From Phragmites australis (lineage: Eukaryota; Streptophyta; Magnoliopsida; Poales; Poaceae), in assembly GCF_958298935.1 (NCBI RefSeq), contig NC_084928.1:21669501-21733500 (forward strand): a DNA stretch of 64,000 nucleotides, in the 5' to 3' direction. Shown here piece by piece: positions 1 through 10,771 of the stretch. Under the pieces are notes generated by a model. It had not been told where the DNA came from and did no database searches. It saw only the letters and a program-made list of their open reading frames with translations. Positions within the stretch are counted from its first letter, which is position 1; every line of letters begins with the position of its first letter. Position numbers and translations under genes: made by a program.

Positions 1-2122
1 ATATTTTGTTCACTAACCTAAGTCAAAATGAGTTTCACAGGGTCCAGGACTTCCGAACTGTTTGGGAGATCTGGACTACTCTGAGCGTCTTTCATGAAGG
101 CACCAATCAGATTAAAGCAAGACGCCAAAGCACATACAACCAATAATACCAAATGTTTAGGCAAGCTCATTTTGATGGAATTGTGAGCAACCTTAGACCC
201 ACTGGTGTTTTGCCCTACTCTGACCATGAGAGGGCGATCAAGCTTCTCTATGTTCTTGACTGTAGTATATGAAAGTAAAGATCTCGAGCATTAAAGAGTC
301 ACCAAGTTACAACATGTGACTTGTGATAAACTCTTCAGCAACCTCAAGTCCACCAAGATAGCCAAGGCGGCTTGGATAGGCCTCAAAAACCCCTTATCTC
401 AGAAAATGATATTGATTTCTGGACCTAGTGGTGGCAATCAGGCTAGAGCTAGCTTTTCTTATGCTAAAACTTCACCGAGTTGGTTTGCTTTGTCTTCCTT
501 TGTTTCTATCACAGAGGAGCAGGTGAACGTGCTTGATGATGAGAACCTTGCGCTGATTGTGAAGAAGTTCACCCGCTTCTACAACAACCACTAAGACGGG
601 AGGAGGGGCGGTTCCTGTGCCTGCTTTGAGTGTGGTGATACCATCCACTTCAAGGTGGACTGCTCCAAGCTCAAGAAGAGGGAGGACTGAAACCATGACA
701 CCGACAAGCACAAGAAGACCAAAAAGCCCTTCTTCAAAAAGAACCACGACAATGTGGCAAAGAAGGCGGCTTCGAGGGCATTCGTGGCGTCTCTCAATGA
801 CATCGACATCTCTTCAAGCGAGGAGGAGAGCTCAGAGGAGGAATCGCAAGTGAAGAACAAGAAGAAAACCAAGGACTTCACTGGCCTCTGCTTCATGTAT
901 TGCCTTCCTACGACCAGCTTGATCCCTCCGAGGTATTGCCTTCCTACGACCAGCTTTCCATCCAAGTCGATACCTTGAATGATGCTCTTGTTAGCGAGGA
1001 TAGGATACTTAAGAAAGCTGTGTGTGAGTTGAAGGATCTTAGGCCTAAGTATGAGTCTATGTCTACTGCACTTGCATTGCTTAGGTCTAGGCCTGATGTT
1101 GAGGAGTGTGAGAGTTATTTGATTGTCATGGATGAACTTGCCGAGCTTTGGAATATGAATGCTCAAGTCTCCAGTCAACTTGAGAGTGCTGAGAAAAAGC
1201 TCCTTGAGGAGGAGTCTAGATCTACTCTCTTAAGTGCTTGCAAGAATTTGCCTTTGCTTGCAAAATATGTTGAACTGAAAGACAAGCACCTTAAGGAGCT
1301 AAAATCTAGATTGCAGAGTGCTGGGTGTTCGAAGGATGTGCCGCTGAACTATTTCACCTGCATAGTCTTTCATGTCAAGGTCAGCAGGGTTAGAGGGTAA
1401 ATTCAGAAGCTCTTAACTGAGAATGAGTATCTCCTTTCTTTAGTGGAGAAGTTCTCAGAGGGCAAAGGGAAAATGAATTTGATCTTGGCCAAAACCAGGA
1501 TGTGTGCTAATAAGGCAGGTTTGGCTGTTTGGTTGAGTTTTGAGATGGTGGCTTACAATTGGGATGGCAAGACTGTTTTCACTTCACCTACTACTCTAAA
1601 AGCCAAGAAATCCATAATCAATGTCACACCACATCTCATCAAGAAACCTACTCCACAACCCATAAAGAAGAAACCCACACCATAGTCAAAGAAAGCTTCA
1701 CAGCCTAAGATGAGATCATCTATGAGAGAGCCAGAGTGACCGGCAGTCGAGTTCCAAAGGGACGTGACCATTGAACCTACTGCTAAAGAGACTATCACTT
1801 GGTTGAGTTTTGCTTTCGCCGTAGGAGAGATTAGCGGCGTGAGTGGAAGTGGAGTACCCGGGACATGTACCACCCCTTTGTTGATGTATATGAGTCTTTT
1901 TCTCACTCTCGCCCACGCATTTCTGACTCTTTTCAGTTCTCTCCTAGAGGTGTTGCCCTGCGTGGATTTTACCATGACTCATATGGTTTTGGTCCACATG
2001 TAAGAAACTTTGAGTCCCAGCGCTTAGGCGAACCATGTTTTCCTTATTATGGTACTCACCCTCAGCAAGTTGGTGTTAAGTTGTATGCACCTACTGTTTC
2101 TCCTTCAGGACGGATGACCTAG
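1..2122 (+). pseudogene. Copia A gag (decayed)
   Basis: Gag would form the capsid of the retrotransposon particle. The sequence enters in mid-gag. A CCHC zinc knuckle (C-X2-C-X4-H-X4-C) is readable at about 622-663, in a frame different from the upstream open stretch 316-594. It is followed by a Lys-rich segment and a Ser/Glu-rich acidic segment (about 790-850), then a Leu/Glu-rich probable coiled coil (about 960-1,400). In-frame stops and frame changes separate these blocks. A 34-bp duplication near 899-955 and a proline/threonine-rich tail near 1,640-1,685 are present. Element B on the minus strand has the same block order. Confidence 0.75.
899..955 (+). repeat. 34-bp direct duplication inside Copia A gag
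   Basis: The 23-base string beginning TATTGCCTTCCTACGACC occurs at 899 and again at 933, an offset of 34 bases. As 34 is not a multiple of three, the duplication shifts the gag frame. Element B shows a single copy at the corresponding site (around 37,430-37,450). Confidence 0.8.
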
Positions 2123-2198
2123 TACTGGATTCCCAAGAGGTTTATGGCTAACCCCAGTACTAAGCCATCCACCTATTATTCTTCTCATGTGTAGGTGG

Positions 2199-3262
2199 TA
2201 GGCGGAGGCCTGGAGAATAAGTGGCTCATTGACTCTGGTTGTTTGCACCACATGACCAGAGATTCATCATAGTTCTCTAGACTCACCCCCGTGAAGCGAC
2301 ACGAGTACATCACATTCAGGGATGATCGAAAAGGAAGGGTAAAAGCCAAATGTATGGTAAAGGTGAGTGAGAGTTTTAGTCTCAAGGATATTTGCTTTGG
2401 TGGAACATCTGGGATACAACCTTGTCTCTATATCTTAGTCGTTGGATGAGGATTTGGAAGTGTGTTTCAAACGCAATACTTCTCCAGTTCTCGATTCTTC
2501 TGGCATTTTGATTTGCAAGATTTCTCAAGCTGGGAGAGTTTTTGGAGCTGATTTTTCTAACTTTTCTAGTTCTTCTCGGTGTTTACTTGCTCAACCTTCT
2601 TCTAAGCTTTGGATGTGGCATAGGAGACTAGGGCACATGAGCTTTGATTTGATTACTCGTTTGAGTGCCCTAGGCTTGATATGAGGATTGCCCAAGCTCA
2701 AGTTTTAGAAGAATCTTGTTTGTGCTCTTTATCAGTATGGTAAGATGGTTGCTGCTCCTCACCCACCAGTTAATCTGGTGATGACTAAATAACTAGGAGA
2801 ACTTCTCTATATAGACACTGTTGGTCCTTCCCGGGTTCATTCGAGGGGTGGAAAGTGGTATGTACTTGTCATTGTTGATGATTACTCTCACTACTGTTGG
2901 GTCTTCCTTCTTGTGAGCAAGGATGAAGTGTTCTCACACTTTAGGAGCTTGGCTTTGAGATTATTCAAAGAATTTCTTGGTGCATTGAATACAATTCATA
3001 GTGATAATAGCACCGAGTTCAAAAACTACCTCTTTGATGCTTTCTGTCTTGAACATGACATTGAGCATCAATTTTCTGCCCCACGCATTCCTTAGCAAAA
3101 TGACATGGTTGAAAGAAAGAACATGACTTTGGTGGTGATGGCTAGGACGATGCTTGATGAGCATAGGAGTCCTATGAAGTTTTGGGCTGAGGCCATTAGC
3201 ACAGCTTGTTATATCTCAAATTGGATTTGTTGCGCTCGATCTTGAATTAGACTTCTTATGAG
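2199..3262 (+). pseudogene. Copia A protease, GAG-pre-integrase and integrase core (decayed)
   Basis: The protease active-site motif WLIDSG followed by HHMTRD reads at about 2,220-2,265. The GAG-pre-integrase domain (2,442-2,684) contains WHRRLGHMSFD, which gives the HH part of the integrase HHCC zinc finger. The integrase core follows with YIDTVGP (first Asp, about 2,810), IHSDNSTEF (second Asp, about 2,995) and VERKN (Glu, about 3,105). These form the D,D-35-E triad that would insert the cDNA into host DNA. Stops before the protease, after the GAG-pre-IN and inside the core make it inactive. Confidence 0.85.
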
Positions 3263-3991
3263 GTGCGCTTTGGGAGGAAGCCAAATGTTTCACATTTGAG
3301 TGTTTTTGGTTTTTGGTGCTTCATCAAAAAATATGGCAATCTTGACAAGTTCGAGTCGCACCCTTCTAATGGCATTTTCTTGAGGTATTCTCTTCATAGT
3401 CATGCTTACAGGGTTTACAATCTTGACACTAATACCATCATAGAATCTTGTGATGTGACTTTTGATGAGTCAACCCCCTGTGCTAGTTCTGTCTTTGAGT
3501 GTGTAGGTGATCAGGAGATGAGAAAGAGCATCTTTGTAGATGGTGACCTTCTAGCTCTTGGTGATGACGAGGATGATCCACTAGTTTCCTCAACCACACC
3601 TGATCCAAAGCTGCCTCCTGCTTCTTCTACTCCAGCAGAGGGTCCTGCAGCCTCTACTTCAACTTCAGCTGCTTTCGAGCCTGCACCAGCAGTGTTTGAG
3701 GAGGAGGTACACTCACAACGTGAGGCCCCTCAACACATTCAGTGATGACACCCTCCACAAACGATGATTGGTGACATCAATGAGAGGGTAATGAGGTCCA
3801 AATCTGCTTCTTATGCTCATTTTACTAATTCTACATCCGTTGCTTCCTTTGAGCCCCATGATGTTGGACATTCTTTATCTAACTCAAATTGGGTCAATGC
3901 CATGCATGAAGAGCTTGAAAATTTTGAGAGAAACCAAGTTTCGGTCCTTGTAGGGCCACCCCCTAATGTTCACACCATAGGCACAAAATAG
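3263..3991 (+). pseudogene. Copia A integrase C-terminus and RT linker (decayed)
   Basis: The open stretch 3,263-3,745 begins with RFGRKPNVSHLSVFG, the conserved Copia integrase C-terminal segment. It runs into an acidic, Pro/Ser/Ala-rich linker. A second stretch, 3,764-3,991, carries the RSKSASYAHFT and WVNAMHEELENFERNQV segments that precede reverse transcriptase in this lineage. A stop at about 3,743 separates the two. The same layout appears in element B at about 34,477-35,200. Confidence 0.8.
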
Positions 3992-4800
3992 GTTTTCAAA
4001 AATAAACAGGGAGAGGATGGGTTTGTAGTGAGATATAAGGCTAGAGTAGTGGCTTAGGGTTTCACTCAAATAGAGGGGATAGAATTTGGAGAGACCTTTG
4101 TACCGGTAGCTAGGCTAGAAGCCATTAAGATTCTCCTAGCATTTGCGGCATTTCAGGGTTTCAAGCTATATAAAATGGATGTCAAGAGTGCTTTCCTAAA
4201 TGGTTTTATCCAGGAAGAGGTCCATATCAAGCAACCCCCAGGCTTTGAACACCCCAAGAACCCTCACAGAGTATACAAGATTCAGAAAGCTTTCTATGGG
4301 CTTAAGCAAGCACCTAGGGCTTGGTAAGATAGGCTTAAGTCTTTCTTGTTAGAGCATGGGTATGCTATGGGGTCTGTTGATAAAACTTTATTCACTCTCA
4401 GACATGGCAAAGATTTCCGAATTGTTCAGATTTACGTGGATGATATTATTTTTGGTGGCTCTTCTCATGCACTTGTGGCCAAGTTTGCAGAAACTATGAG
4501 CAGGGAGTTCGAGATGTCGTTGATGGGCGAGCTAAATTTCTTCCTTGGATATCAAATCAAGCAATGCAAGCAAGCTACATTCATCCACCAGATAAAGTAC
4601 ACCAAGGATTTGCTGAAGAATTTTGACATGAGTGATGCAAAACCATTGGCGACACCGATGGCTACCTCGACCGTGCTTAATCCAAATGAAGATGGTGAGG
4701 AGGTGGACTAGCGGGAGTACAGGAGCATGATCGGCTCTCTCCTGTACCTGACAGCAACAAGATTCGACATCCACTTCACCGTCTTCTTGTGTGCTCGCTT
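3992..4800 (+). pseudogene. Copia A reverse transcriptase (decayed)
   Basis: This would copy element RNA into cDNA. It reads through QGFTQIEGIEFGETF, KMDVKSAFLNG, GLKQAPRAW and the catalytic YVDD box (codons 4,433-4,444), then the FFLGYQIK segment. Stops occur at about 3,989, 4,054 and 4,325 and again after the VLNPNEDGEEVD segment at about 4,710. The order and motifs are those of Pfam RVT_2 (Copia RT). Confidence 0.9.
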
Positions 4801-4825
4801 CTAGACTTCACCGAGGACGTCTCAC

Positions 4826-5325
4826 CGCCAAACGGTGAAACACATTCTGAGGTATCTCAAGCACACTCTCGAGTATGGCCTTTGGTTTTCTGCAACCTCT
4901 TCATTTTCTCTTCCTCGCTTTTTGGATACAGATTTTGCTGGTTGTAAAATTGATAGGAAAAGTACCTCTGGTACTTGTTATTTCTTGGGTACTTCTCTTG
5001 TGTGTTGGTCTTTTCGCAAGCAGTATAGTGTTGCATAGTCTACTACTAAATCTGATTATGTAGCTGCTGCTAGTTGTTACTCACATATTTTGTTGATGGT
5101 TTCTACCTTGAGAGACTTTGGGTTAGATTTCAACACTCCAGAACCAAACACATAGATGTGAGATTCCAGTTCCTGAGTGACCACAATGAGAAGGGAGGCA
5201 TTGAGTTGAGCTACATAGATACTCAACACCAGCTAACCGACATCTTTACCAAGCCTCAAGATGCAACAATGTTTACCTTTCCGAGGGGAGAGCTTGGTGT
5301 ATACCATCCCTATGACATTGTGTGA
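4826..5325 (+). pseudogene. Copia A RNase H (decayed)
   Basis: KHILRYLKHTLEYGLWF begins the connection and RNase H domain at about 4,835. It is followed by DTDFAGCKIDRKSTSGTCYF and a SWSS-like segment, with stops at about 5,037 and 5,153. The C-terminal block (about 5,137-5,325) with TKHIDVRFQFL and DIFTKP is the usual Copia RNase H end. A stop at 5,323-5,325 ends pol. Confidence 0.85.
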
Positions 5326-6566
5326 GGGGGAGTTACCTTTGTACATACTATATCTCACTTTTGTTGCATTTGCATTATATAGCATTTTTGTAAGATAATC
5401 ATGTTAGCAAGCTTGTCTTTTCTAAGAATAAACTTGAAATATGAACATAGTCTCTTGTCACCCTTGAGTATTTGCTTTAGATTGATCAGTGCTTAAATTA
5501 GGGTTAGTTCTGTGAAAAGCTTGTGCTAGGATGCTTTGTTCAATTTAGCGGATTGGGGGGTCTTTGACCTTTGTCTATATAAATGTTTAGCCCATGATTA
5601 ACCCTTGAGAGAGCATGTGCTCTTTTGTGTCACAAAGGCACCACTTGTTTTGGCTTTGAGAAATATTGCATATCTTGAGTCCTATGTTGAGTTAATAAAA
5701 TGAATGATCCAAGTTTTGAGCTAAAATTGAATCCAATACAATGGCTAAGGGCCTCATTTGGTTTGCCAAAGAAGTGAATTCATGGTTGCTTAAAGCTCAC
5801 TTGAGGATAGTTAAATGATCAACTTGTGTTTTTTAATGTGCTAAGAGTGTTCTTTTTCACGTTGTCAAACTAAGGCTTAGATTGATATGTGGTGTTTGCA
5901 TAGCCTATCGAGTTGAACTTGATTGCCTAGTTTGAACTTTACATAGCACTAGTTTCTCTAATCTTTGCACTGATCATGAAATGTAGATGCTTTTGTGGTG
6001 ACATCTTTTGGATAATTGAACAATATGATCAAAACTTGCTTCATTCCCGGTGCTTGTGACATGAACTCACTTCGAGACATTGTGCCCCATTGAGTTATAT
6101 TGTTTACTTCTCATAGTGCTTTGACATCTCTAGTCCTTGCAAGTGCTTTGTGATCTATATGTGAAGCTTTGTAAGCTTGCATTTTATTTGCATATCTTTG
6201 GCATTGTCTTGTATCCTTGATGTTTGCATTGCCAAAGGGAAGAAAATATGCCCGAAGATATTACGCACAAATATTCCACAAAGAGGGAGAAAATTGCATT
6301 TATCTAGAAATGAAATGGGGAAAATAGAAAATGTGCAATCATCAAGGAGGAGCATGTGTTTTTGGGTTTTGAGTTTTTCTTACTCTTTTGAGGTTTTTAG
6401 CTTATCTTTGCCTCTCTTATGGCTTTTGCAATATTTCTTATTCCAAGTGACATATTTTGCTCTTTCTCGAGTTTTTGTTCACTTGGATGAGCTTATCTTT
6501 TTTAATTTCTTCAAACCAAAATATTTGAGCTTTGAGGATTGTCAATGCACTCATCAAGGGGGAGAT
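5326..6566 (+). other. Copia A post-pol untranslated region with polypurine tract
   Basis: About 1.2 kb lies between the end of RNase H and the 3' LTR. SIRE-type elements sometimes carry an envelope-like ORF here, but only short open stretches are present (for example 6,177-6,569), with no domain I recognise. The last bases before the LTR, AAGGGGGAGAT at about 6,556-6,566, are a polypurine tract of the expected Copia form, which primes plus-strand DNA synthesis. Confidence 0.75.
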
Positions 6567-7981
6567 TGAGAAACCAAATTGAAATATGCCTTAGTTTAAT
6601 TGTGATGAGTGGTTGACATTGGTATTTATTTAGTTCGATGATCTTCAGTTTTGCATGAGCTTTGATATGATTTGAATTGATTTGGGATTTCATTTGAGCA
6701 TATTGATTATGGACTAACTGGAATTGGAGTTGGAGATAAGTGTTTGCTTATCTCATGGTGTGTAGGTGTTGGATGCAACTTGCGGTCAACGGCGGGATGA
6801 TCGGGACCAAACAGAGTGCTTGGTGCCAGACGATCAAGGACACCAGGTAGAGTCAAATGTGATCCTAGCTATATGTGGAGGTCAAGCAAAGCATGAAATT
6901 AATGATGAAGATGGCGTGTTGACAAAGCCAAGCAAAACGGATGTCGGTGCAAATGACAAGGCGACTTGAGAGATCAGGAGCGGGAGAGACTTGCCGGTGG
7001 TCAGGATCACAGGACAGAGTACATATGTTGATATCGGAGCACTTGCTTAAGGTGTAAGCAATTGGGGAGTCGCGCTTGGAGAAGTGTGCTAGGATTTTGT
7101 GGTTTGGCCTCAAAATCGTGGGAGGACTGGAGGAGTATGTGGCATCATCGCAAAGCTTACGTCGAGGTGAAGCTAAGTCATGAAGACACCGCGGCCATCC
7201 GATAGATGGAGAAGAAAATAGACCAAAATACCCTTAGTGGTAGGTAGGAGTGTACTACAAGAGAGGGATATTTTGGGAAAAAGCTAGAAAATTTAGGTGT
7301 CAAGTTTTCTTCGCCTATAAATAGAGAGTTAAGGCTATGGGAGAAATGAACCAGTCATTTTGAGCTCCTTGTGCAATCCACATGAGAGCCTTGTGCTAGG
7401 GTTTTAGAGGAGAGGAAGAGGAGTGCTTAACCTATGTATTAGATGGGAGTTTTGTGAGAAAATATCTTTGCAATCTGCCTAAAATAGGACTGACCTATGT
7501 TACAATAAAATTTATTTTTCTTTATGTTATTGTGCTCACCTCCTTCTAGTTTCCCTCTATTGGTTCCCTTGCAAGTTTGCAAATTTTTCATTTTGATTTT
7601 TTGGCTGGAATTTTGGCACCTTGTGAGGTCATTCTTCTTGTTGATAGAAGCATAAAATTTACATACACATGCTTATATGATTGGGTCTTGAATTCCCTTG
7701 CCTCTAGATAATCAACTTGGAGAGTTTTGTTGCTCGGTGTTCATCTTTTCTTATTTCTTTGCAAGTTGTGATCTTTCGAGTACTAAGACACATATATTGA
7801 TCTTAAATAGAACCTATGGTTCATATACCATCTATGGAGTCGTGTTTCCTCTATTTTCTCTTGTTAAAATTTCTCTTTATTTTGCTTCCGCTTGAGTCCA
7901 AATAGGAGAAAGCCATCGATTTCCTAAAAATTTTGTTAAGGCACCTATTCACTCCCTCTAGTCGCTAATCTTGTTCCTACA
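6567..7981 (+). repeat. 3' LTR of Copia A (family TGAGAAACC...CCTACA)
   Basis: The LTR starts TGAGAAACC immediately after the polypurine tract and ends TTCCTACA. The same sequence, with substitutions, forms the solo LTR 19,464-20,912, the partial copy 7,982-~9,146, and the minus-strand pieces 38,685-39,142 and 44,790-45,010. The 5'-TG...CA-3' ends are intact. Its length, about 1.4 kb, agrees with the solo copy. Confidence 0.88.
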
Positions 7982-9146
7982 GTGTAGGTGATGGATGCAA
8001 CTTGACGATCGACGATGGGATCGGTGCTAAGTGGGATACTTGGTGCTGGACGATTAAGGAGGTCGGGTGGAGTCAAGAGTGATCCTAGCAGTACATGTGA
8101 AGGTCAAGCAAAGCATGAGAGAGGATGAAGTCGACATGTTGACAAAGTCAAGCGAAAGGGATTCCGGTGCAAGTGGCAAGACAACTCGATTGGGAGAGGG
8201 AGAGACTTGCCGGCTATCAAGATCGCAAGACGAGGTCCATGTGGCATCATTGCGAAGCTTGCATCAAAGCGAAGCTAAGTCATGAAGGCGTTGCAGCCGT
8301 TCAATAGACAGAACGGAAAATGGACCAAAATGCCTCAATAGTAGGTTGGAGACCATTGTAAGCAAGGGGTATTTTTTGGACCAAGGACACTTGGCATCCA
8401 AGGAAGCTCCCAAGGCATATAAATATAGAGGGGTAGGACTATTGTGAGGGGAAACTAGTCACTTGAGCCTCTTGAGCCATTTATATGAGAGCGTTGTGCT
8501 ATAGTTTTAGAGGAGAGAAAGATGAGTGCTTAGTCGATGTATTAGGTGAAAGCTTTTGAGAGAAAAATATTTGTAATCTGCCAAAAATAGAGTTGATCTT
8601 TGAAAGGAATGAAGTTTATTTTCCTTCTCATGCTTGGATTCACCTCCTTCTAGTTTTCCTCTATTAGTTTTCTTGCGAGTTTGCAAGTTTTTCATCCTTT
8701 GGCTGCAATTTTCGTTTTCATGCTTCAGCTGAAATTTTTTTCACCTTGTTGCAGTGGTTCTTCTCGTTGCTAGAAGCATAAAATTCATATACAAACGTAT
8801 ACAATTGGGTATTGAATTCCCTTGCCTCTTATCTATTATCTTCACCCGGTGTTCATTGTTTTGATCTTTGAGTGTTTCTTCTTTAGATCCTAGCTTTATG
8901 TAGGGATGAGTCATAGATTGGTATGTTGTGGAATCTAGTGTTTGATTCCAATCATGAGACCCACTATTAATTGGATTTTGAATTTTGAATTTTAATTTTT
9001 TGAAACATTATTCCGTTCAACTTGGATTTTTCAGGTTCTTTTATTTCCGCTGTGGTTTTTGTGTCTTGTGTTGCACTTTATTGTGGTCCATTTTTTAGTA
9101 TGTTAAGTGATAAAATTAGAAAAGATCATCTATTTCGAAAGAAATT
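7982..9146 (+). repeat. Partial second LTR of the same Copia family
   Basis: Starting right after the CA of the 3' LTR, GTGTAGGTGATGGATGCAAC matches the LTR from about 200 bp inside its 5' end (compare about 6,760). The match continues to about 9,146 (compare 7,900-7,945). It therefore lacks both its first ~200 bp and its last ~35 bp. The simplest reading is that element A inserted into an older LTR of its own family. Confidence 0.8.
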
Positions 9147-9640
9147 ATTGTGACTTCTTTTTATCTACGGTTTCACCGTGCAAAATCTGACTACAGTGTA
9201 GAGTCCACATTATTGGAGCTGCGGTCATCTTTCAATCTGTGCTTGCATTGCAAGTGGGTTGGTGAGAAACCAAGAACAGATAGCCTGGGGCAGCGTGCGG
9301 TTTGGGACTTTGGGAGGGCCTCGCTCCACGATCATTTGCAGCCAGATTTTGCATGGGGTGTAACAATACATCCTCATCCAAATCATGGCACGTCTACTCA
9401 TAAACTGCATGGAAAATCATGGGTACGTACCCAGAATTCCACAAGCGCTCACAAAGGAACGGTGTCTATTGTACCCGGACCGACCTATAGGACGAGGTAG
9501 GGTGGTTATTCTACCTCTCTCTCTCTCTCCAGCAGTGTGACCCCTCCCTTTTTATTTTATTGAGTTTCCTAAGCTCCTGACGGAGAAGGCGAGTGGTGGC
9601 CATGGCGTTTTGTTTGTTACAGGAGGAAGACGATGAAGGG
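9147..9640. other. Unassigned sequence between LTR remnants
   Basis: No protein domain or repeat family is recognised. The stretch has a 116-codon open frame (9,150-9,500) without a recognisable domain and a short (CT)n run near 9,513-9,527. It may be the original host sequence or the start of the next LTR. Confidence 0.4.
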
Positions 9641-10138
9641 GTTTGAATCGACGCGAAGGAGTATCCTCGGTTCAATGGTTAGGTAGGCCAGTGGCTCATA
9701 TGTTTGTTCGGCTCACTCTCCACCTAACCTATATTTTTTGGCTAGGTCTGCAATTGATGTCTATCAATGAAGCAGTAGCCGTGTTAGTGTACCAAGTAAA
9801 GGGTACCCCAACTAAACGGACCCACGAAGGGTTTAAACAGTCAGGAGAACATCTCCTATAAAATCTAGTCGGTCGATGAGCTACCCCGACCGGTGCAAAG
9901 CCTCCAACAACCACTCTCACCGCATCTTCACACAAACCCACGACGAGCCCCCCTGGTCGTGGGATCTGATTGAGCACTCGCCTGAGCAATCCTCTTCACT
10001 AGGCACCAGCCCCGATGGACAAGGTCGTGGGCGGTGCAGGGGGTGTGTTCCGTCCCATAGCCTTAAAGGCTACGGTGTGAGACTCCACAGGCCGGCGCAG
10101 CGCCGCATGCAAGATGGGATGTTATCAGCCATTCAGCA

Positions 10139-10246
10139 GAGGCAAGTGGGCGAGAACGGCACGCCGAGGCAAGTGGACGAGGACGATGCGCAGAGGCAAG
10201 TAGACGAGGACGGCACATAGAGACAAGAAGACAGGGATAATGCAGG
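10139..10246 (+). repeat. 27-bp minisatellite, four copies, in the Gypsy 1 LTR
   Basis: GAGGCAAGTGGGCGAGAACG-type units start at 10,139, 10,166, 10,193 and 10,220, each 27 bp apart. The fourth unit is more diverged. The array lies in U3, upstream of the TATA box. Confidence 0.85.
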
Positions 10247-10447
10247 GCACCGTTCCATCCCGTCGCATTAAATGTAGCAGGATAAGGTTCTACAAGCTGG
10301 GCAAAGATGACGTGCGACTGAACGACGTACAATGCTGTCAGAGCAAAGTTATGTGCCCGATACTCCGTAATGATGACCTGAGATAGATATTAGGATGAGT
10401 AGAGGCTATCTGTGTAGAACCGACATGTTAGTTCTCCCATTCCCTAG

Positions 10448-10456
10448 TATATAAAG
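10448..10456 (+). promoter_or_regulatory. TATA box of Gypsy 1 LTR
   Basis: TATATAAAG preceded by CCCTAG and followed by GGATGAAG, within the LTR upstream of the PBS. It probably marks the U3/R boundary. Confidence 0.55.
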
Positions 10457-10715
10457 GGATGAAGACCCCGTTGTAAAGGCATGGCAAATCAGTTCTGGTA
10501 ATCCTCTAGAACACCACTGTAACCAAGTGAGATCTACTATAACACATAGAAGAAGCAGGACGTAGGGTTGTTATCCTCCGGGAGACCTGAACCTGTATAA
10601 CCCCCGGTGTCCCAGAATCCTTCATTTGCACGGATAGATACATTCGCTCCCTCAAACGCCGTTCACGCACCCACCAACACACCCCGGAATCACTGTCAGG
10701 GATTTACCCTCGACA

Positions 10716-10734
10716 TTTGGCGCGCCAGGTAGGG
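10716..10734 (+). promoter_or_regulatory. Primer binding site of Gypsy 1
   Basis: TTTGGCGCGCCAGGTAGGG directly follows the LTR end CGACA. A TGGCGCGCC-type PBS next to the LTR is typical of many grass Gypsy elements, where a tRNA 3' end primes minus-strand synthesis. The tRNA species was not determined. Confidence 0.8.
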
Positions 10735-10771
10735 TGGCGCGCTTTCATCGTTTCAGTAAGTTTGAGAAAAC

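Larger units (their letters stand above)
1..7981 (+). mobile_element. Copia element A (SIRE/Maximus-like), 5' truncated by the window
   Basis: Domains run in Ty1/Copia order (gag, protease, integrase, reverse transcriptase, RNase H), followed by about 1.2 kb of non-coding sequence, a polypurine tract and a 3' LTR. Every domain is broken by stops or frameshifts, so the element is an old, non-autonomous copy. The 5' LTR and primer binding site lie left of position 1. Element B on the minus strand (33,396-39,142) has closely similar gag, integrase and RT and belongs to the same family. Assignment to SIRE/Maximus is inferred from the long coiled-coil gag, the serine/acidic stretch after the zinc knuckle and the long post-pol region. 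Confidence 0.85.
9640..10715 (+). repeat. 5' LTR (3' part certain) of Gypsy element 1
   Basis: The LTR end is fixed by CCCTCGACA at 10,707-10,715 directly followed by a primer binding site. A TATA box (TATATAAAG) sits at 10,448-10,456, about 270 bp before the LTR end, as expected for U3/R. The start is uncertain (somewhere in 9,500-10,100). No matching 3' LTR exists in the window to define it. Confidence 0.65.

Noticed and set aside
6177..6569. Possible envelope-like ORF after Copia A pol
   Set aside because: 130 codons, runs into the polypurine tract and LTR start, and shows no signal peptide plus transmembrane/coiled-coil pattern expected of SIRE envelope-like proteins.
9150..9500. 116-codon plus-strand open frame
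   Set aside because: No start context, domain or homologue recognised, and it starts inside an LTR end; not enough to call a gene.
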